A stretch of DNA of 64,000 nucleotides from Eriocheir sinensis (lineage: Eukaryota; Arthropoda; Malacostraca; Decapoda; Varunidae), in NCBI RefSeq assembly GCF_024679095.1, contig NW_026111620.1, positions 169,501 to 233,500 on the forward strand, read 5' to 3'. The position numbers were made by a program, and so were the translations under genes. The notes under the pieces were generated by a model. The model saw only the letters and a program-made list of their open reading frames with translations. It did no database searches and was not told where the DNA came from. This document shows, piece by piece, positions 47,476-58,357 of this stretch (positions are counted from its first letter, which is position 1; every line of letters begins with the position of its first letter).

Positions 47476-48641
47476 TCACCAGCAAGGAAGGAACGAGGAA
47501 TGGCGGCAGCAGGGCGACGCGCCGTGGCCTGACACTCGAAACGCCTCTGGTGGGTCTCTAGGAGCCGGATCTGGCTGACCCTGACTGCCTTGCTTCATCC
47601 GAGGGTGGCGGCCTGACAGCCCTCCTGCTTCCCATCCACGAGGGACTCCACGCCGGGCGCCCCCATTAATGACTCCTCGTGTCTATCAGCATTATAGCGT
47701 CGTGGATATAGAGAGACAAGCTAATGAAGGTGTTCAGATCTGGAACCTTCAAGCAGAGTTTAATTGACGTGTAAAAAAACTGTGAGGCGATGCTCATGTA
47801 TAGAGTCTGGAGGAGTAAAAGGGAAAAGCTCAGTTACTACTGTCCTTGTTTTTATTTTGGGTTGTCTTAAAAAGGCTTTAAACATATTTAGTAAGGGTGC
47901 GTGTGTTTAACATCTCCCAAAGTCTTCACTGGATACTAATTTACGTCTTATTGGAGATCTGACATTTACCAATAAATCATTAAACATTTTCTCTTAACAT
48001 GATAAACTGGAATTCGATGTTTTTTTTTTTTATTGGTTGCAGTGGTACGATTCATATTATTTATTCGATGTATTTCTTATTTACTCGTATATGCTAATGC
48101 TGGTCTTTACTAATAAGCTAAAACTGATGGTGATAGTGTTCAGCTGGTCGGATAAAAAAAAGTGACTTTCCTACATAAATAAAAATTGTTTTCGAAAGCT
48201 ACACAACCTTCACATCTCCCATCCTGCGGTGGAGACTTTCCTGATGAGTCCTTACTCCCACGTTATGATTATACTCCGAAACAGTTGTGTTGTTATGTTT
48301 TTTTTGTATCTACTGATGTCTTTTGGATTGACAGTGTTTCGAACAATCAGCGTCTCAGTTTGTTTATATGTCATCTGCGTCTGCATATTCGGCACATTTG
48401 TTTGACGATTTAAGCATTTGACGGTCGGTCTGTCTCTTTGCTTGTTATTCCCTATATATGTCTTTCGGTTCGATTTTTTTTTTGTCTGTTTGCCTGTCTA
48501 TCTGTCTGAATGTATATATACTTCTTTGTCTCTGTCTGTCTGTCTGTCTATCTCTGTCACCCCTCCCCACACACACAGAGGTGCGAGCGCTCAAAATATA
48601 ATTGTGTGTACACAAATGAATATTCATAAATACATTAACAC
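47476..48641. other. Intergenic; no gene seen
   Basis: AT-rich sequence with CTGTCTGTCTAT-type low-complexity sequence at 48490-48560. No domain, RNA gene or repeat family could be assigned. Confidence 0.55.
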
Positions 48642-48967
48642 ATAGGCGGTGGCTGAGTGGTTAGCGTGCTGGGTTCACATTCAATACGCCATTGACAACG
48701 TCAGTTCGAATCCCCACGCTATCACCTGGGATTTTTCAGTCACCGCCGAGTGGCCTAAGACTACCCACATGCTGTCCAGAAGACCACCCATCGACCCGGA
48801 CTCTACTCTAGAAGAAACCGTCCAGTGAATCAAGAATGAGTTCCCGGGGGCAGCTTCAGCCGAGCATAACTGGCGCCACTATAAAAAAAAATTGCCCGCA
48901 CCATGACGGGCCTGAACCGACCATCTGGCCCCTGAAGAAAGCCTACCGGCGCTATAGGCAGGGATGT

Positions 48968-49020
<53 letters not shown>
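48642..49020 (+). mobile_element. Full-length tRNA-derived SINE with (CA)n tail
   Basis: The head (about 48646-48727) is tRNA-like: A box TGGCTGAGTGG at about 48650, B box AGTTCGAATCC at about 48712, and a partial acceptor stem pairing GGTG with CACC. The body (CTGGGATTTTTCAG onwards) is shared with 55633-55956 and the 3' segment GCCTACCGGCGCTATAGGC also with 38610-38640. It ends in about 26 CA repeats rather than poly(A). Pol III transcription is inferred from the boxes. Confidence 0.88.
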
Positions 49021-49024
<4 letters not shown>

Positions 49025-49592
49025 ATTCTTTATCTTACAAACAAAAACCTTCCGACAGGTCCTTCATGTGGTCAAGGTGAGGCGGAGTCCTATGCGTGTT
49101 GTGTAACCTCATCATTAAGGGAAAGCTCCTTCTCTTGGCGGGGATAAACTTTACGATGATTCTATGTTTGTGAAGATTATGATTGGATATGACGAACGAG
49201 CTTGCATGGGTAAAACAAAATAAAAGAAATGAGGGAGGCATTATCTCGGACGCGCAAGACGATAATAAATGTGAATAAAAGAAAAGAGCATACAGGGGGA
49301 AAAAGCTGCTGCGGCAAAATCACAAAAAGACCGAGGCCGGCCACCTGCACGGGGCCTGATGCGCCATACCACGGTGGTGCTTTTTGCGTTCTGTATCACG
49401 CTTGGAACTGCTGGCAAAAGATGAGCCTTCTTACTGCAGTGTTTCGATGGTCAACGTAATAATAACAAGGAAACTAATCCATACAAACCAAATAAATGTT
49501 AGACACTCCTCGCGTCTGACGTGTGCAGCAGAAGGCAACGTATTTAGGGCTGGTGGGGGCAAAGGAAAAGGTGATTGTTTGATGGTGAGAAT

Positions 49593-49668
<76 letters not shown>

Positions 49669-50236
49669 GAAAGCATTAAAATGGGTTTCCTTTATAAAAC
49701 AATATATCATCTAATAGGCGTTGAGAAAAGTAAACGCTCCACATTACTGTAAGGACTCATGAAAATGATGCATGAAAATAAAAGTTTTTCATCAATGTTT
49801 AGAAAGATAAAAGCATAGTATTTGTAAATAAGTTACAGAGAAAAAAATATTGCCTTGCCCCCCCCCAAAAAAGATAGCAATGGTTCCCCCCCTTTATGTC
49901 CCATCTCCGTTGATTATACTTTTTTTATAAAGGAAAGCTACCCCGGCGCTTTCTCCTATCGGGGACAAGTATTGCGGCCAATCACTGCTCGTGACACGGG
50001 CTTGGGTGTAGCCGTCCGTCAGCCCTTGTGTCACAGCTAGCCTTTGTACTCCACTTCCTTTTCTAAACACACAGGTGTGGTGCAGGTACTACTGTACCAC
50101 ACAACGTTCCCCAAACGCCCATTAGACACGAAGCAGACAACAAGCCATTACGTCATCCTCGAGGTTGGGCGTTCTGTATCGTCTCCGCCAGTTTTTCTCC
50201 CCCGCACAGATGCTGTCCATAAACAGGGCCTTGTCC
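49021..50236. other. Intergenic; (GT)n tract and no recognised gene
   Basis: It includes a (GT)n tract at 49594-49664 and a poly(C)/poly(A) stretch at 49857-49871. Open frames are short and partly microsatellite. Confidence 0.55.
49594..49664. repeat. (GT)n microsatellite, about 35 copies
   Basis: Uninterrupted GT dinucleotides. Confidence 0.97.
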
Positions 50237-50375
50237 GCCCTCGTATGGAGACACCTCTGCACTCGAAATTGACCTCTTTTGGCCACTCTTTACTTTTTGT
50301 CTGTTGTGGGAGCGGTGTGTAGCGGGCTTTTTTTCAACCATTTTTGTTGCCCTTGAGCCGTCTCATTTGTTGTTG
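50237..50375 (+). repeat. Dispersed repeat family 2, copy 1
   Basis: It shares GGAGACACCTCT, CGAAATTGAC, GGCCACTC, TACTTTTT, GCGGGCTTTTTTTC and GCCCTTGAGCCGTCTC with 58360-58510 (same strand) and with 53890-54025 (opposite strand). The unit is about 140 bp and non-coding. It ends in a GTTG/AAAAAA segment that suggests a retroposed tail. Confidence 0.75.
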
Positions 50376-51544
50376 AAAAAACGGAACGGGGGAGGTTGTC
50401 GGGGGTGGGGGCTGGAATCGCAGATCATTTGAGTGAGTGGACGTGATGTGATTGTCTTTGCGTGTAACCTTTGTAGACGATGGATGATAACTCTTGGTTG
50501 CCGCGGGCGGGCTCTGCAGTTTTTACTTGGAGTTTTAAAAGGTTGGATAGCGTGCTGGTTGTTGTAGTACATGGCTGCTGGGTGATAGTCGGGTTGGGTG
50601 GTGCGTGCTGGCAGTTGTGGTGTGTGGAGAGCAGGACGCAAGTTTACAAGAAAGAGATTAAGGAAATATATACCAAATGTTATTTATCCAAGCGAGGAAA
50701 AAAAGCAGTGGACCTATCTAACGAATTAAGAAGTCAAGCAGTTTTACCATTAACATCTTTTGACTTACAAATTACACGTCACTCTGCTGCCATTCGAGTG
50801 ATCTTCAAACGAGCTGATGGCGGGAAATTAACGCTTGACAAAGGGGCACGTCTCGTTGTCTTTCACGTCATTAATATCTGAGGCGTTTAATTTGCTTTGC
50901 TTGCACGCGGAACATTCGAGACTTTTCAAAATTATATAACATAACTACGTTCGACGGACCAGTAGAAGGACGAAGGACCAGTAGAAGAACGAAGCAGACG
51001 TTACAATTCTTGGTGCCGTTAAGGAACTTCGAAAAACTACATCCTTTACCCACTACTTCTTCTTCCATGGTCTTTATTGATATTTTCTTTTCCTTAACAA
51101 CCATTCACACTGCGTCGCCAGTCACTAGGGTAGGAGGAGAGGGGGGGGGGGGGGTGACGGTGGGTTAACGAGGGGGTGCAGCTGCAGAGTTGATAATTTA
51201 TTACACAGCACGAGAGGTACAAATACAATAACCGATATTGGCACTCCTTTGTTTCCCTTTTATGGAGCCGCATCCATTTTATTACCTTTCTTCTGCCTCC
51301 AGCCATGATAGAAAACAGCAACGGCAGCATCAAGCCAAGGAAGGCGGCATGGGTTCATAATGACAAATGCATCCTACTTCTTAGTGAGTAGTTTGACAGA
51401 GAAAAAATCACTATAAATCAGAAAATGGGTTACACCACTACCAGTTACGCCTCGAGGCCTTGATCCAGCCATCCGAGCCACCGTCATCAGTGTGGGAAGA
51501 GGTTCACCACAAACCTTGCGGCCTTCACAACAAGCCCCGTCTGC
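50376..51544. other. Intergenic; no recognised gene
   Basis: The longest frame (133 codons from 50480) has no recognisable domain. There is a run of 14 G at 51141-51154, and the short repeat GAAGGACGAAGGACCAGTAGAA near 50966. Confidence 0.5.
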
Positions 51545-51558
51545 CTCCGTCTGAAGTC

Positions 51559-51606
<48 letters not shown>

Positions 51607-51870
51607 GCGCGTAGCCTTGGGGCTCATCTCTGTCACATTGTCCCTTGAGCCTATGGCGGGTAATAACTTATTGCCTCGGGACACAGGGCCAGTGTGACAT
51701 CCGGAGCACCACAGTTTACCTCATCCAGGTTTCCCCAGGTACCCATTTATTGACCAGCCCGAAAGGGATGATGAACAGCTGGCTGGGCTGCGTGGCGAGC
51801 TAAGGCCGGGATTCGAACCTAGGTCCCCGGACTCGTAGCTAGGAATGCTAACCGCTGCACCACGGACTCT
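51545..51870 (-). mobile_element. tRNA-derived SINE of a second family, (GT)n end, minus strand
   Basis: Read on the minus strand it starts AGTCCGTGGTGCAGCGGTTAG, with A box TGGTGCAGCGG (about 51852-51862) and B box GGTTCGAATCC (about 51810-51820). A body follows that includes GGGCTGGTCAATAAATGGGT and GGAAACCTGG, and it ends near a (GT)n tract (plus-strand (CA)n at 51560-51604). Its body is unrelated to that of the SINE at 48.6 kb. Confidence 0.85.
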
Positions 51871-52019
51871 AAAGAATGATACTATATCCTATAATACGCC
51901 TTACCCCTGTATTTGTATAATCCTTTGACTATTAGCTTAAATATAATGTGTATATCCTCACTTTGTTAGCCACATATTTAACGCACATATAAAAAACGTG
52001 GCTTTATTGAAATCAAGAA

Positions 52020-52094
52020 CGCACTGAGCAGCTCAGGTCTCCTGTGCTGGTGCAAAATTTGCACAAGCGTAGGAGACCTGAGATGCTCAGTGCG
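52020..52094. other. Long hairpin with nested inner palindrome
   Basis: The left arm CGCACTGAGCAGCTCAGG plus TCTCCT (52020-52043) pairs with AGGAGACCTGAG plus ATGCTCAGTGCG (52071-52094) at 23 of 24 positions. The loop contains the inner palindrome GTGCAAAATTTGCAC, and between arm and loop further pairs form if G-U is allowed. A degenerate copy of the left arm is at about 52226. It could be a microRNA-like precursor or a fold-back transposon remnant; expression is unknown. Confidence 0.8.
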
Positions 52095-52930
52095 TCCAGA
52101 TTTAAACTCAGTAGGTTTGACCATAACAAGCAGACAGTACCTCAACCTTCACAGCACTGAACAATTTAGCAGAGCAATTATGCCTATATATTTATCTAAA
52201 GCTTATTGTTTCTATGGGTGACTAAGCGCAGTGAGCAGCTCCAGCCTCCTACGCTGAAACCACCACCCAGACAGCACGCCTGCCTTCACAGCGCTGAGCA
52301 GCCTGAAGGTGCGACCTTGTAGACTTCAGAAATGTGACGGAGCGGCCTCACACTCCAATGGATTACATCTCAACAACAAGAGTACTATGGACAACACCTG
52401 CGAGACATTCCTTAAGTTTTGGCAGCAAAGAGACGCTTAAATGTTTGTTCAGTGTACTGTGCTGCAAGAACAGACTTTTTGTTTTTAATGATGCTCAAAC
52501 TATGATATCTTCAAGTAATATCCATTTACTCAATATACGTTGTACTGAGTAGTGTTTTAGTACAATGATAAGGAGAACGAGGCTTGTCTCCCAGCCGAAG
52601 AAATTCTTATGGTTTTGCATCTGAATGAAATCACAAGAGAAAAATGTCCGACTTTCAGTGCAACCACAGTAGTTTTTGTAATAGTTATTCGCAGCGTCAA
52701 GTTCATGGAGTCTCATTAAAATCCTTGGCTAGGCTTGTGGCACATTTATCAAGGCCTCGCACGTGTACGCCATTGCGCTACTCGCCTTGCTGGTGTTTTT
52801 TGTGGAGAGTAAGTGGAGGAGAACGAGACACTGCTGTTGATGAGCGGGGAGGTGATGTGAGAAGTGCGAGAGGATGATCGCTGCTGAACGTTGGGGGTCA
52901 AAGAAAGAAGGATGACGTGGGTGAGGACTA
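52095..52930. other. Intergenic; weak repeats, no gene seen
   Basis: Two related stretches, AGACAGTACCTCAACCTTCA (near 52132) and AGACAGCACGCCTGCCTTCA (near 52270), both followed by CAGCRCTGA, indicate an old local duplication linked to the hairpin. Nothing else is recognisable. Confidence 0.5.
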
Positions 52931-53160
52931 AGGTTGGTATTGTCAGATGCTCCCACCCCTTACACCAACTATTTCCAAAGGCCAAAAAGGAGGTTAATCG
53001 AGTTCTAATGAGTGTTCTTTTAGGTTCACGGTACAGAAGAAGGCTCAGACTACCACCAGGGTTATAAAAGTACCCCTGGATATGCCCTAAACTCCAACGA
53101 AAGACTAGTAAATTACGTGTTCTTGGGCGCAGAAATGTTTAAAAATATGGCCCTAAGCAA
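52931..53160 (+). repeat. Dispersed repeat family 1, copy 2
   Basis: It is homologous to 47239-47475, about three quarters identical by eye, with small indels. Same orientation, non-coding. Confidence 0.8.
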
Positions 53161-53889
53161 CACTGAAACGCGATGATGATGGGGGATGGGAGGCTGTGAA
53201 AGGCGAGGGAGATGATGATGCTACTGGCGGTGGGCGAAAGTGAAAATAATAATAGCTAGGTAAGGACAAGGGGAACATGGTAACCGGTCGGAAAAGAGGG
53301 TGAAGAGTACCGCGGATGATTGAACAGTAGAAAGGACTGAGAAGATAACTTAGTAAGAGAGGAGTGAAGGAGGGAGAGGAGATGATACGTGCTTAGGAAG
53401 GTGAGGAGTAGGACGAACAATAGCATAGAAAACGAAGGATCACGGGCTTAGTATGAAGAGGGAGAGGGAGGAAGAGGACATCTGGGTGGGTGAAGGAGGA
53501 CGATGACTGTGTGAAAATGATACAAGAGGTGAGATGGGCGAGAGAAGTGAAGACGAACAGGAGGGGAAAAAAATGTCAATTATAAAGAATGCAAAAAAAA
53601 AAAAAAATAAATAAAAATAAAAAAATCGCGGAGAGAGGACAAAAGGAGGAGGGTCGCGAGGGAGAGGGTAATAAAAAAAGTTGTGACAGCAAAGGCGAGG
53701 AGAGGAGAGGACAGGTGGAACGTGAAAGGTGAACAGGACGGGAGGAGGCGACGGGAAGTGTAGGAAGAGGCGCAGAAGAGACTCTTGAGGGGGACTGATT
53801 TCAATGATATTCTTTTTTGTACATAAAGTCTGACAGCCGACCAGAAGAGATCTCCGTACACGATAACGCTATCTATTTTTTTCTTTTTT
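53161..53889. other. Purine-rich intergenic stretch
   Basis: The plus strand is dominated by GGAG, GAGG and GAAG words from 53160 to about 53790, with an A-rich patch at 53590-53630. No gene is seen. Confidence 0.6.
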
Positions 53890-54025
53890 TACAGCAGAGG
53901 AGACAGTGGAAGGGCGTAAAAAAAAGAAAAAACAGCCCGCCACTTACTGCTCCTAAATAGAGTAGTGGCCAAAAAGAGAAATCAGTCTCGGGAGGAGAGG
54001 TGTCCTGATACCCTCTCTAGTCCGC
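53890..54025 (-). repeat. Dispersed repeat family 2, copy 2 (reverse)
   Basis: The minus-strand sequence has GAGGGTATCAGGACACCTCT, CTCCCGAGACTGA, GGCCACTACTC, AGGAGCAGTAAGTGGCGGGC and a T-rich end with GCCCTTCCACTGTCTCC. It matches the copies at 50.2 and 58.4 kb. Confidence 0.75.
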
Positions 54026-54519
54026 GAAAGAAGAAACGGGGGATAAAAAAGAAAGAAATATATGATAATAACAAAAAAGACTTCACTCAACGGATACAAA
54101 AAGCTCGCCAACACGTGCAACGACAACTAAGGAGACAAGCGAAAAAACAGTTATGTTATAATGAGAAGAAATTAGATAAGCTCGTGATGCCAGACTGCTG
54201 CCTTGACGCGCGCTGGGGGAGAGCCGAGAGATGGGCGGGGGAGCAGGTGGAGGTTTGGGTGCCATCTCCTCTACCCACCCACCCCCGCTCCCCCCGACGC
54301 TGACTAGCAGAGCGTGGGAGACATTAGTGGCTCCGTTTGGTATTCTGCACGATGGTAGCCGCGACGCCTTGCTACGGGGACACGAAAAAAAGTGGGTCAC
54401 GTCCCGATGAGGAGAGAGGAAGGGAGGGAAGGAGGGGGAGAGGGAGGGAGGGAGGGAGGGAGGGAGCTATAAACAAAACGAAAAACACGTCGCCCGGAGA
54501 GAGCAAAATAGATAAACAA
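54026..54519. other. Intergenic; GGGA repeats just before the retrotransposon
   Basis: It contains (GGGA)n-type sequence at 54419-54465, capable of forming a G-quadruplex. The open frame across it (from 54337) runs into the reverse transcriptase by chance. Confidence 0.5.
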
Positions 54520-54525
54520 CAAATC

Positions 54526-55230
54526 AGCATGTTACCCTCCCGGGGGCTGGCGTACCTACTCACCATATATAATGCGATGTTAACAACAGGTTACTTCCCT
54601 CAACGATTCAAAGTCGCCACTCTCACCATGATACCTAAACCAGGCAAACCATCCACGGATCCCAAGAACTACAGACCAATCTCACTCCTAGAAGTCCCTG
54701 GAAAAATCTTTGAAAGAATAATCAACTTACGACTCAGATGTCACCTGGAGGAAAACAACCTTTATAACCCGTCCCAGTATGGCTTCAGGGCAGGGAGGAG
54801 CACCACGTCAGCTATCTCCATCGCCAGCGAAAAGGTAGCACTCACTAAAGGACACGGACTAAACTGCACTATTATCCAACGCGACATCAGCAAAGCGTTT
54901 GATAAAGTCTGGCTACAGGGCCTGCAATACAAAATACTTCAACTCGGACTGCCAGAGATAACGGAAAAACTGTTATGTAGCTTCCTTGATCAGCACTTAG
55001 CTTCCATTCGAGTTAAGTTAGCAATATCCTCCCCGTTCCCCCTGCACAGCGGCGTGCCACAGGGCAGCGTGTTATCACCAACGCTCTTCATCACCTACAC
55101 CTCTGACATGCCCCGGTCTGATAACAGAAGCTGTATGGATATATATTATGCTGACGACGCGACACAAATAGTGACCGCCAACGGTACCCTAAAGTTTAGG
55201 GTACCGTTGGCGATCTGTCGTCGAACATAA
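54526..55230 (+). pseudogene. Reverse transcriptase fragment, palm domain with YADD
   Basis: This frame covers the RT up to the catalytic Asp pair; the frame shown begins at the internal Met of MLPSRGLAYLL because the upstream codons (from 54337) are low-complexity and not RT-like. After YADDATQIVT the frame enters an inverted copy of itself and stops. A copy of the following residues can be read backwards from the right arm, indicating that about 24 bp are missing from the left arm. Confidence 0.85.
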
Positions 55231-55298
55231 CTTCGGGGTCACTATTTGTGTCGCGTCGTCAGCAACGTCATGGTGGTTTAGGGCCTAAACCACCCTGA
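55150..55298. repeat. Two adjacent fold-back palindromes in the RT gene
   Basis: The first has its centre at 55194: 18-bp perfect inner arms (CGCCAACGGTACCCTAAA and its complement) with a 1-bp spacer, then outer arms of about 26 bp (GCTGACGACGCGACACAAAT onwards) separated on the right side by about 24 extra bases. The second, 55266-55298, has 11-bp arms (GGTGGTTTAGG) around a single G, extended by 4 more pairs. Confidence 0.9.
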
Positions 55299-55632
55299 CG
55301 CCCTGGTCGTGCGGGAGGCGAACAGACTCAACACATTTGAAAAAATATGGACGATCAAAACAAACATAGACAAGTTCGCTGTGGTCGCACTCGGCAGGAA
55401 AAATTAAATGACATACAAATACAGGGCAACACCATCTCCCACCAAAAACAATGCCAGATATTAGGCCACATTGACATCCACCGGCCTGATCGTTAAACAT
55501 GTCAACGACAAAACCATGAAAGTTAAAACAGCCCTAACATCACTAAACAGATTCTGGCACTTCACAGAGCGGCTCAAACTGTATCTAGTAAAGACTAAGA
55601 TACTTCCTATACTAGACTACTCACCCACCCCG

Positions 55633-55956
55633 AGCTGGGATTTTTCAGCCGCCGCCGAGTGGCTTAAAACTACCCACATGCTGTCCAGAAGACCACCTAT
55701 CAACCCGGACTCTAGATTCTAGGATCAAAGATGAGCACTGGAGGGCAGCATGAGCCAATGCAAGATGGCGCCACTATAAACACTCGCCTGCGCCAGAACG
55801 GGCTGGGCCGACCATCAGGATCCACCGGGAAGAAGACTTGGACCGACCATCAGGATCCACCGGGAAGAAGACTTGGACCGACCATCAGGATCCACCGGGA
55901 AGAAGCCTACCGGCGCAATAGGCCGCAATGTAAAAAAAAAAAAAAAAAAAAAAAAA
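55633..55956 (+). mobile_element. 5'-truncated tRNA-SINE inserted in the retrotransposon
   Basis: It starts at CTGGGATTTTTCAG and so lacks the tRNA head. It follows the 48.6-kb SINE through GGCGCCACTATAAA and ends GCCTACCGGCGCAATAGGC plus 25 A (55932-55956). A 35-bp segment (CCGACCATCAGGATCCACCG onwards) is present three times, at 55808, 55843 and 55878. The RT sequence is interrupted between LDYSPTP and SHTKML. It is therefore younger than the host element. Confidence 0.9.
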
Positions 55957-55961
55957 TGGCT

Positions 55962-56273
55962 TCCCACACCAAGATGTTACAGCTTCAGAGGCTGCAGAAC
56001 AAAGCGCTGAGATTTGCCACCGGACAGAAATACCCTTACACGGAAAACACAGCAGCACAACACCGCAGACTCGGAGTACAACTAGTCAGCACAAGGCTAC
56101 GGGAGGCGGCCGGAAAGATATTGGAGAAACTAGACCAGCAAGACGATGTGAACTACACCCACGTCAAGGAGCTTGACGGCAGCACGAACTTGGTCCACCC
56201 CTGGTTTCCGCGCAGCTTGAAGTCACTACGAGAACAACCGCCCACACATCACTTCACACAAGTGACGCCATAG
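55962..56273 (+). pseudogene. C-terminal part of the Jockey-like ORF2
   Basis: It encodes SHTKMLQLQRLQNKALRFAT and about 85 further residues to a stop at 56273, typical of the region after the RT in Jockey- and I-type elements (nascent-strand binding, no RNase H evident). It is separated from the rest by the SINE insertion. Confidence 0.8.
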
Positions 56274-56500
56274 CTTAGCTTAGCTCTCTATACACAAACA
56301 ATCCAAACACACACACCCCCAGCACGCCGGGGGTTTACAAATAAGGTGCCCGATAAACAATAACTACACCAGAACAACTAACGAACCTACACCATACAAC
56401 TGTACACTCCTACTGTCTTTCCTATTCCCCACCTGTACCTCACCACTAACCCACTTCCTCTTCGTACTATACCCTTGATTAAAAAAAAAAAAAAAAAAAA

Positions 56501-57538
56501 GGGAGGTTGGGGTTTTGAATGAAGGAGTCGATTGTGTGGAAGGAAGGCAGACGTTGGGGGGATAGGTAGCGGGGATCAGGGTGCGTAGGGGCTTCTGTGT
56601 GTGGTGCTGGGGGGCGGGGCAAGGGTGTCAGGGATTGGTGTGTGGGGTGCTGGGTGGCGGGGCAGGTGTGCCTGAGGGGCAGGTGGCGGGGCAGGGGCTG
56701 TCAGGGGCTGTTGTGTGGGGTGCTGGTGAGGCTCGAGGGATGAGTGTACAGTTTCTGTCTTCGCCGTTATACAACCTGTTCTTGGTTAAAAGAAATTACA
56801 TTCACGAAACTTTCCTTGAAATGCTATGGACAATTTTCTTTGAAGTACCCGATGTTCAAGGAAATCAGCCAAGTTCTTCCTCCTTGACAGGCAACAAATT
56901 TACAGAATAAACTTGTTATTATTTTCGTCTCCCGCTGGTCCGCAATGGAGGCTCCAGGGTAGTGTGGAAGCAATTTATGGACTCAGTGATTGACCGGGAC
57001 ATTGAGGCGCAGTTGAATAGAAAAAAAAAGGCACTCATGATATCCTGCTCAGCGTCTTATTCCATGACAAAAAAAAAAGACGTTAAAAAACCTTCGGGTA
57101 CCGTTATTAGCAAGACAAAGTGAAAGCCGTAGACAGTGAGCCCGACAAAACCTGTGAGAGGCATTCCCGCGCCGCCTCGCGGACGTAAATGAGCAGCGTC
57201 GAGACAGCGCCGCCAGCGTGCCGCGCCTTCCTTGATATGGAATGACGAGGCGTTTCTGCAGAAATTTGACAAATTTGGGCTAAAATAGTTTCCTTTATCA
57301 TCGTCCTTTCGTTCCATCTTCTTTGTATTCACACTAATGAATAGTGATGTAGTGACTTCAAAAAACACTTCATGGGTGAATTCTTGAGAATTTATCGACT
57401 TAATTTTCCTCGAAATGAGTAGTCCACGCTGCTGCAAACGTTGAAAAAAAAACCCATCTTGCAAACAATATAATAAGGGTTTATACAAAAAGCGCTTTCG
57501 ATGTGTTAACTGGCGATCCTCTACAGTCACAGGATCTC
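56501..57538. other. Intergenic; G-rich imperfect repeats, no recognised gene
   Basis: At 56593-56730 the motifs GTGTGGGGTGCTGG and GGCGGGGCAGG alternate in a degenerate repeat. The remainder has frames up to 157 codons (minus strand, 57057-57530) without recognisable features. Confidence 0.5.
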
Positions 57539-57559
57539 GCGGGCGGAAGTGGGGGGCTG

Positions 57560-57715
57560 ATGACTGGTGTTAACCCCTTGGATGCGAATTTCCTACAAGA
57601 GGACATCACCAAACTACAGGAGTGGATTAAAAAGTGGCTGCTCCAGTTTAGTGAAGAAAAATGTGAGGTCATGCAGGTTGTGAGGATAAATCCAGAATAT
57701 CAATACCACATGGGA
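57560..57715 (+). pseudogene. Fragment of a CR1/L2-type reverse transcriptase
   Basis: A stretch of about 45 codons reads DANFLQEDITKLQEWIKKWL followed by QFSEEKCEVMQVVR. This is the thumb segment that follows the YADD box in CR1/L2-like LINEs (LQ-D--KL-EW---W-L-FN--KC-VM). No catalytic core or tail is found nearby, so it is a short relic. Confidence 0.75.
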
Positions 57716-58357
57716 AACACTCCACCACCCACCGCATAGGCACAGAAAGACCTGTGAGCGTATGTTACCAGGCTACTAGTGAAAGCCAAATCCGTGCCAA
57801 TCGCAGCGGACGGGTTAACCCGCGGGTGAGGTTATTCCGTAAATCGATGGGGATGGAACGGTGTGCCGTTTGTGGGGCCTTCAGATATAATTATTGTCCA
57901 CATAAAAACTGAGACATGACACTACTGCACTGTGGACCTACGGGCGGTAGAAGGCAAAGCAAAAGAATACAGCCATGGTAGTACGTACTGTATGGAGACA
58001 GTAATTGGTGCTGTAATCGTCTGAGGAGGCTTGTACCGGCTGACACCTGACACCGTTAGGAGACATGGACGGACATAACTGTTTGTGTGATAATATATGA
58101 TAATGTTTGCAGAGTCGAGTGTATCGTAGCAGAGCAGAACTGGTTAACTAGGCACGAATAAAGAGGTGTGTCTGAGAACATAATATTTATATGGCCAGTC
58201 TATTTCGGGTTTAGTAGGCACTCACTACTCCTTAGCCCATGCATGAATAGGAGTCTTCCACTGGGCCCTGTTCCATAAACCACTTTCTATTATTCGTTTA
58301 TTATCTCTAAAAATATCTGTTCCCCTGTCAAGTGCCGGTAACTCGAAACTCTACATT
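57716..58357. other. Intergenic; nothing recognised
   Basis: No ORF, repeat family or RNA feature could be assigned. Confidence 0.5.

Larger units (their letters stand above)
54520..56500 (+). mobile_element. 5'-truncated Jockey-like non-LTR retrotransposon with poly(A)
   Basis: It holds reverse-transcriptase sequence without the endonuclease part. At 54530-55195 it encodes the RT fingers and palm: YNAMLTTGYFP, PKPGK, NYRPISLL, FRAGRSTTSAI, DISKAFDKVW, GVPQGSVLSP and the catalytic YADD at 55147-55158. The palindromes at 55150-55298 break the frame just after YADD. Further on, thumb-region pieces appear (ALTSLNRFWHF, KTKILPILDY), then a SINE insertion (55633-55956), then a C-terminal part (LQRLQNKALRFATG). 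It ends in 20 A at 56481-56500. Placement in the Jockey superfamily rests on motif resemblance. It cannot encode a working enzyme. Confidence 0.88.

Noticed and set aside
48646..48727. Functional tRNA gene
   Set aside because: A and B boxes are present but the acceptor stem is only partly paired and the sequence continues into a SINE body, so it is a SINE head.
50480..50881. 133-codon frame
   Set aside because: No recognisable domain, no repeat or splice context that supports it. Left as unassigned.
55180..55300. Telomere-like TTTAGGG words
   Set aside because: Single words within the palindromes, not tandem repeats; coincidence of the inverted sequence.
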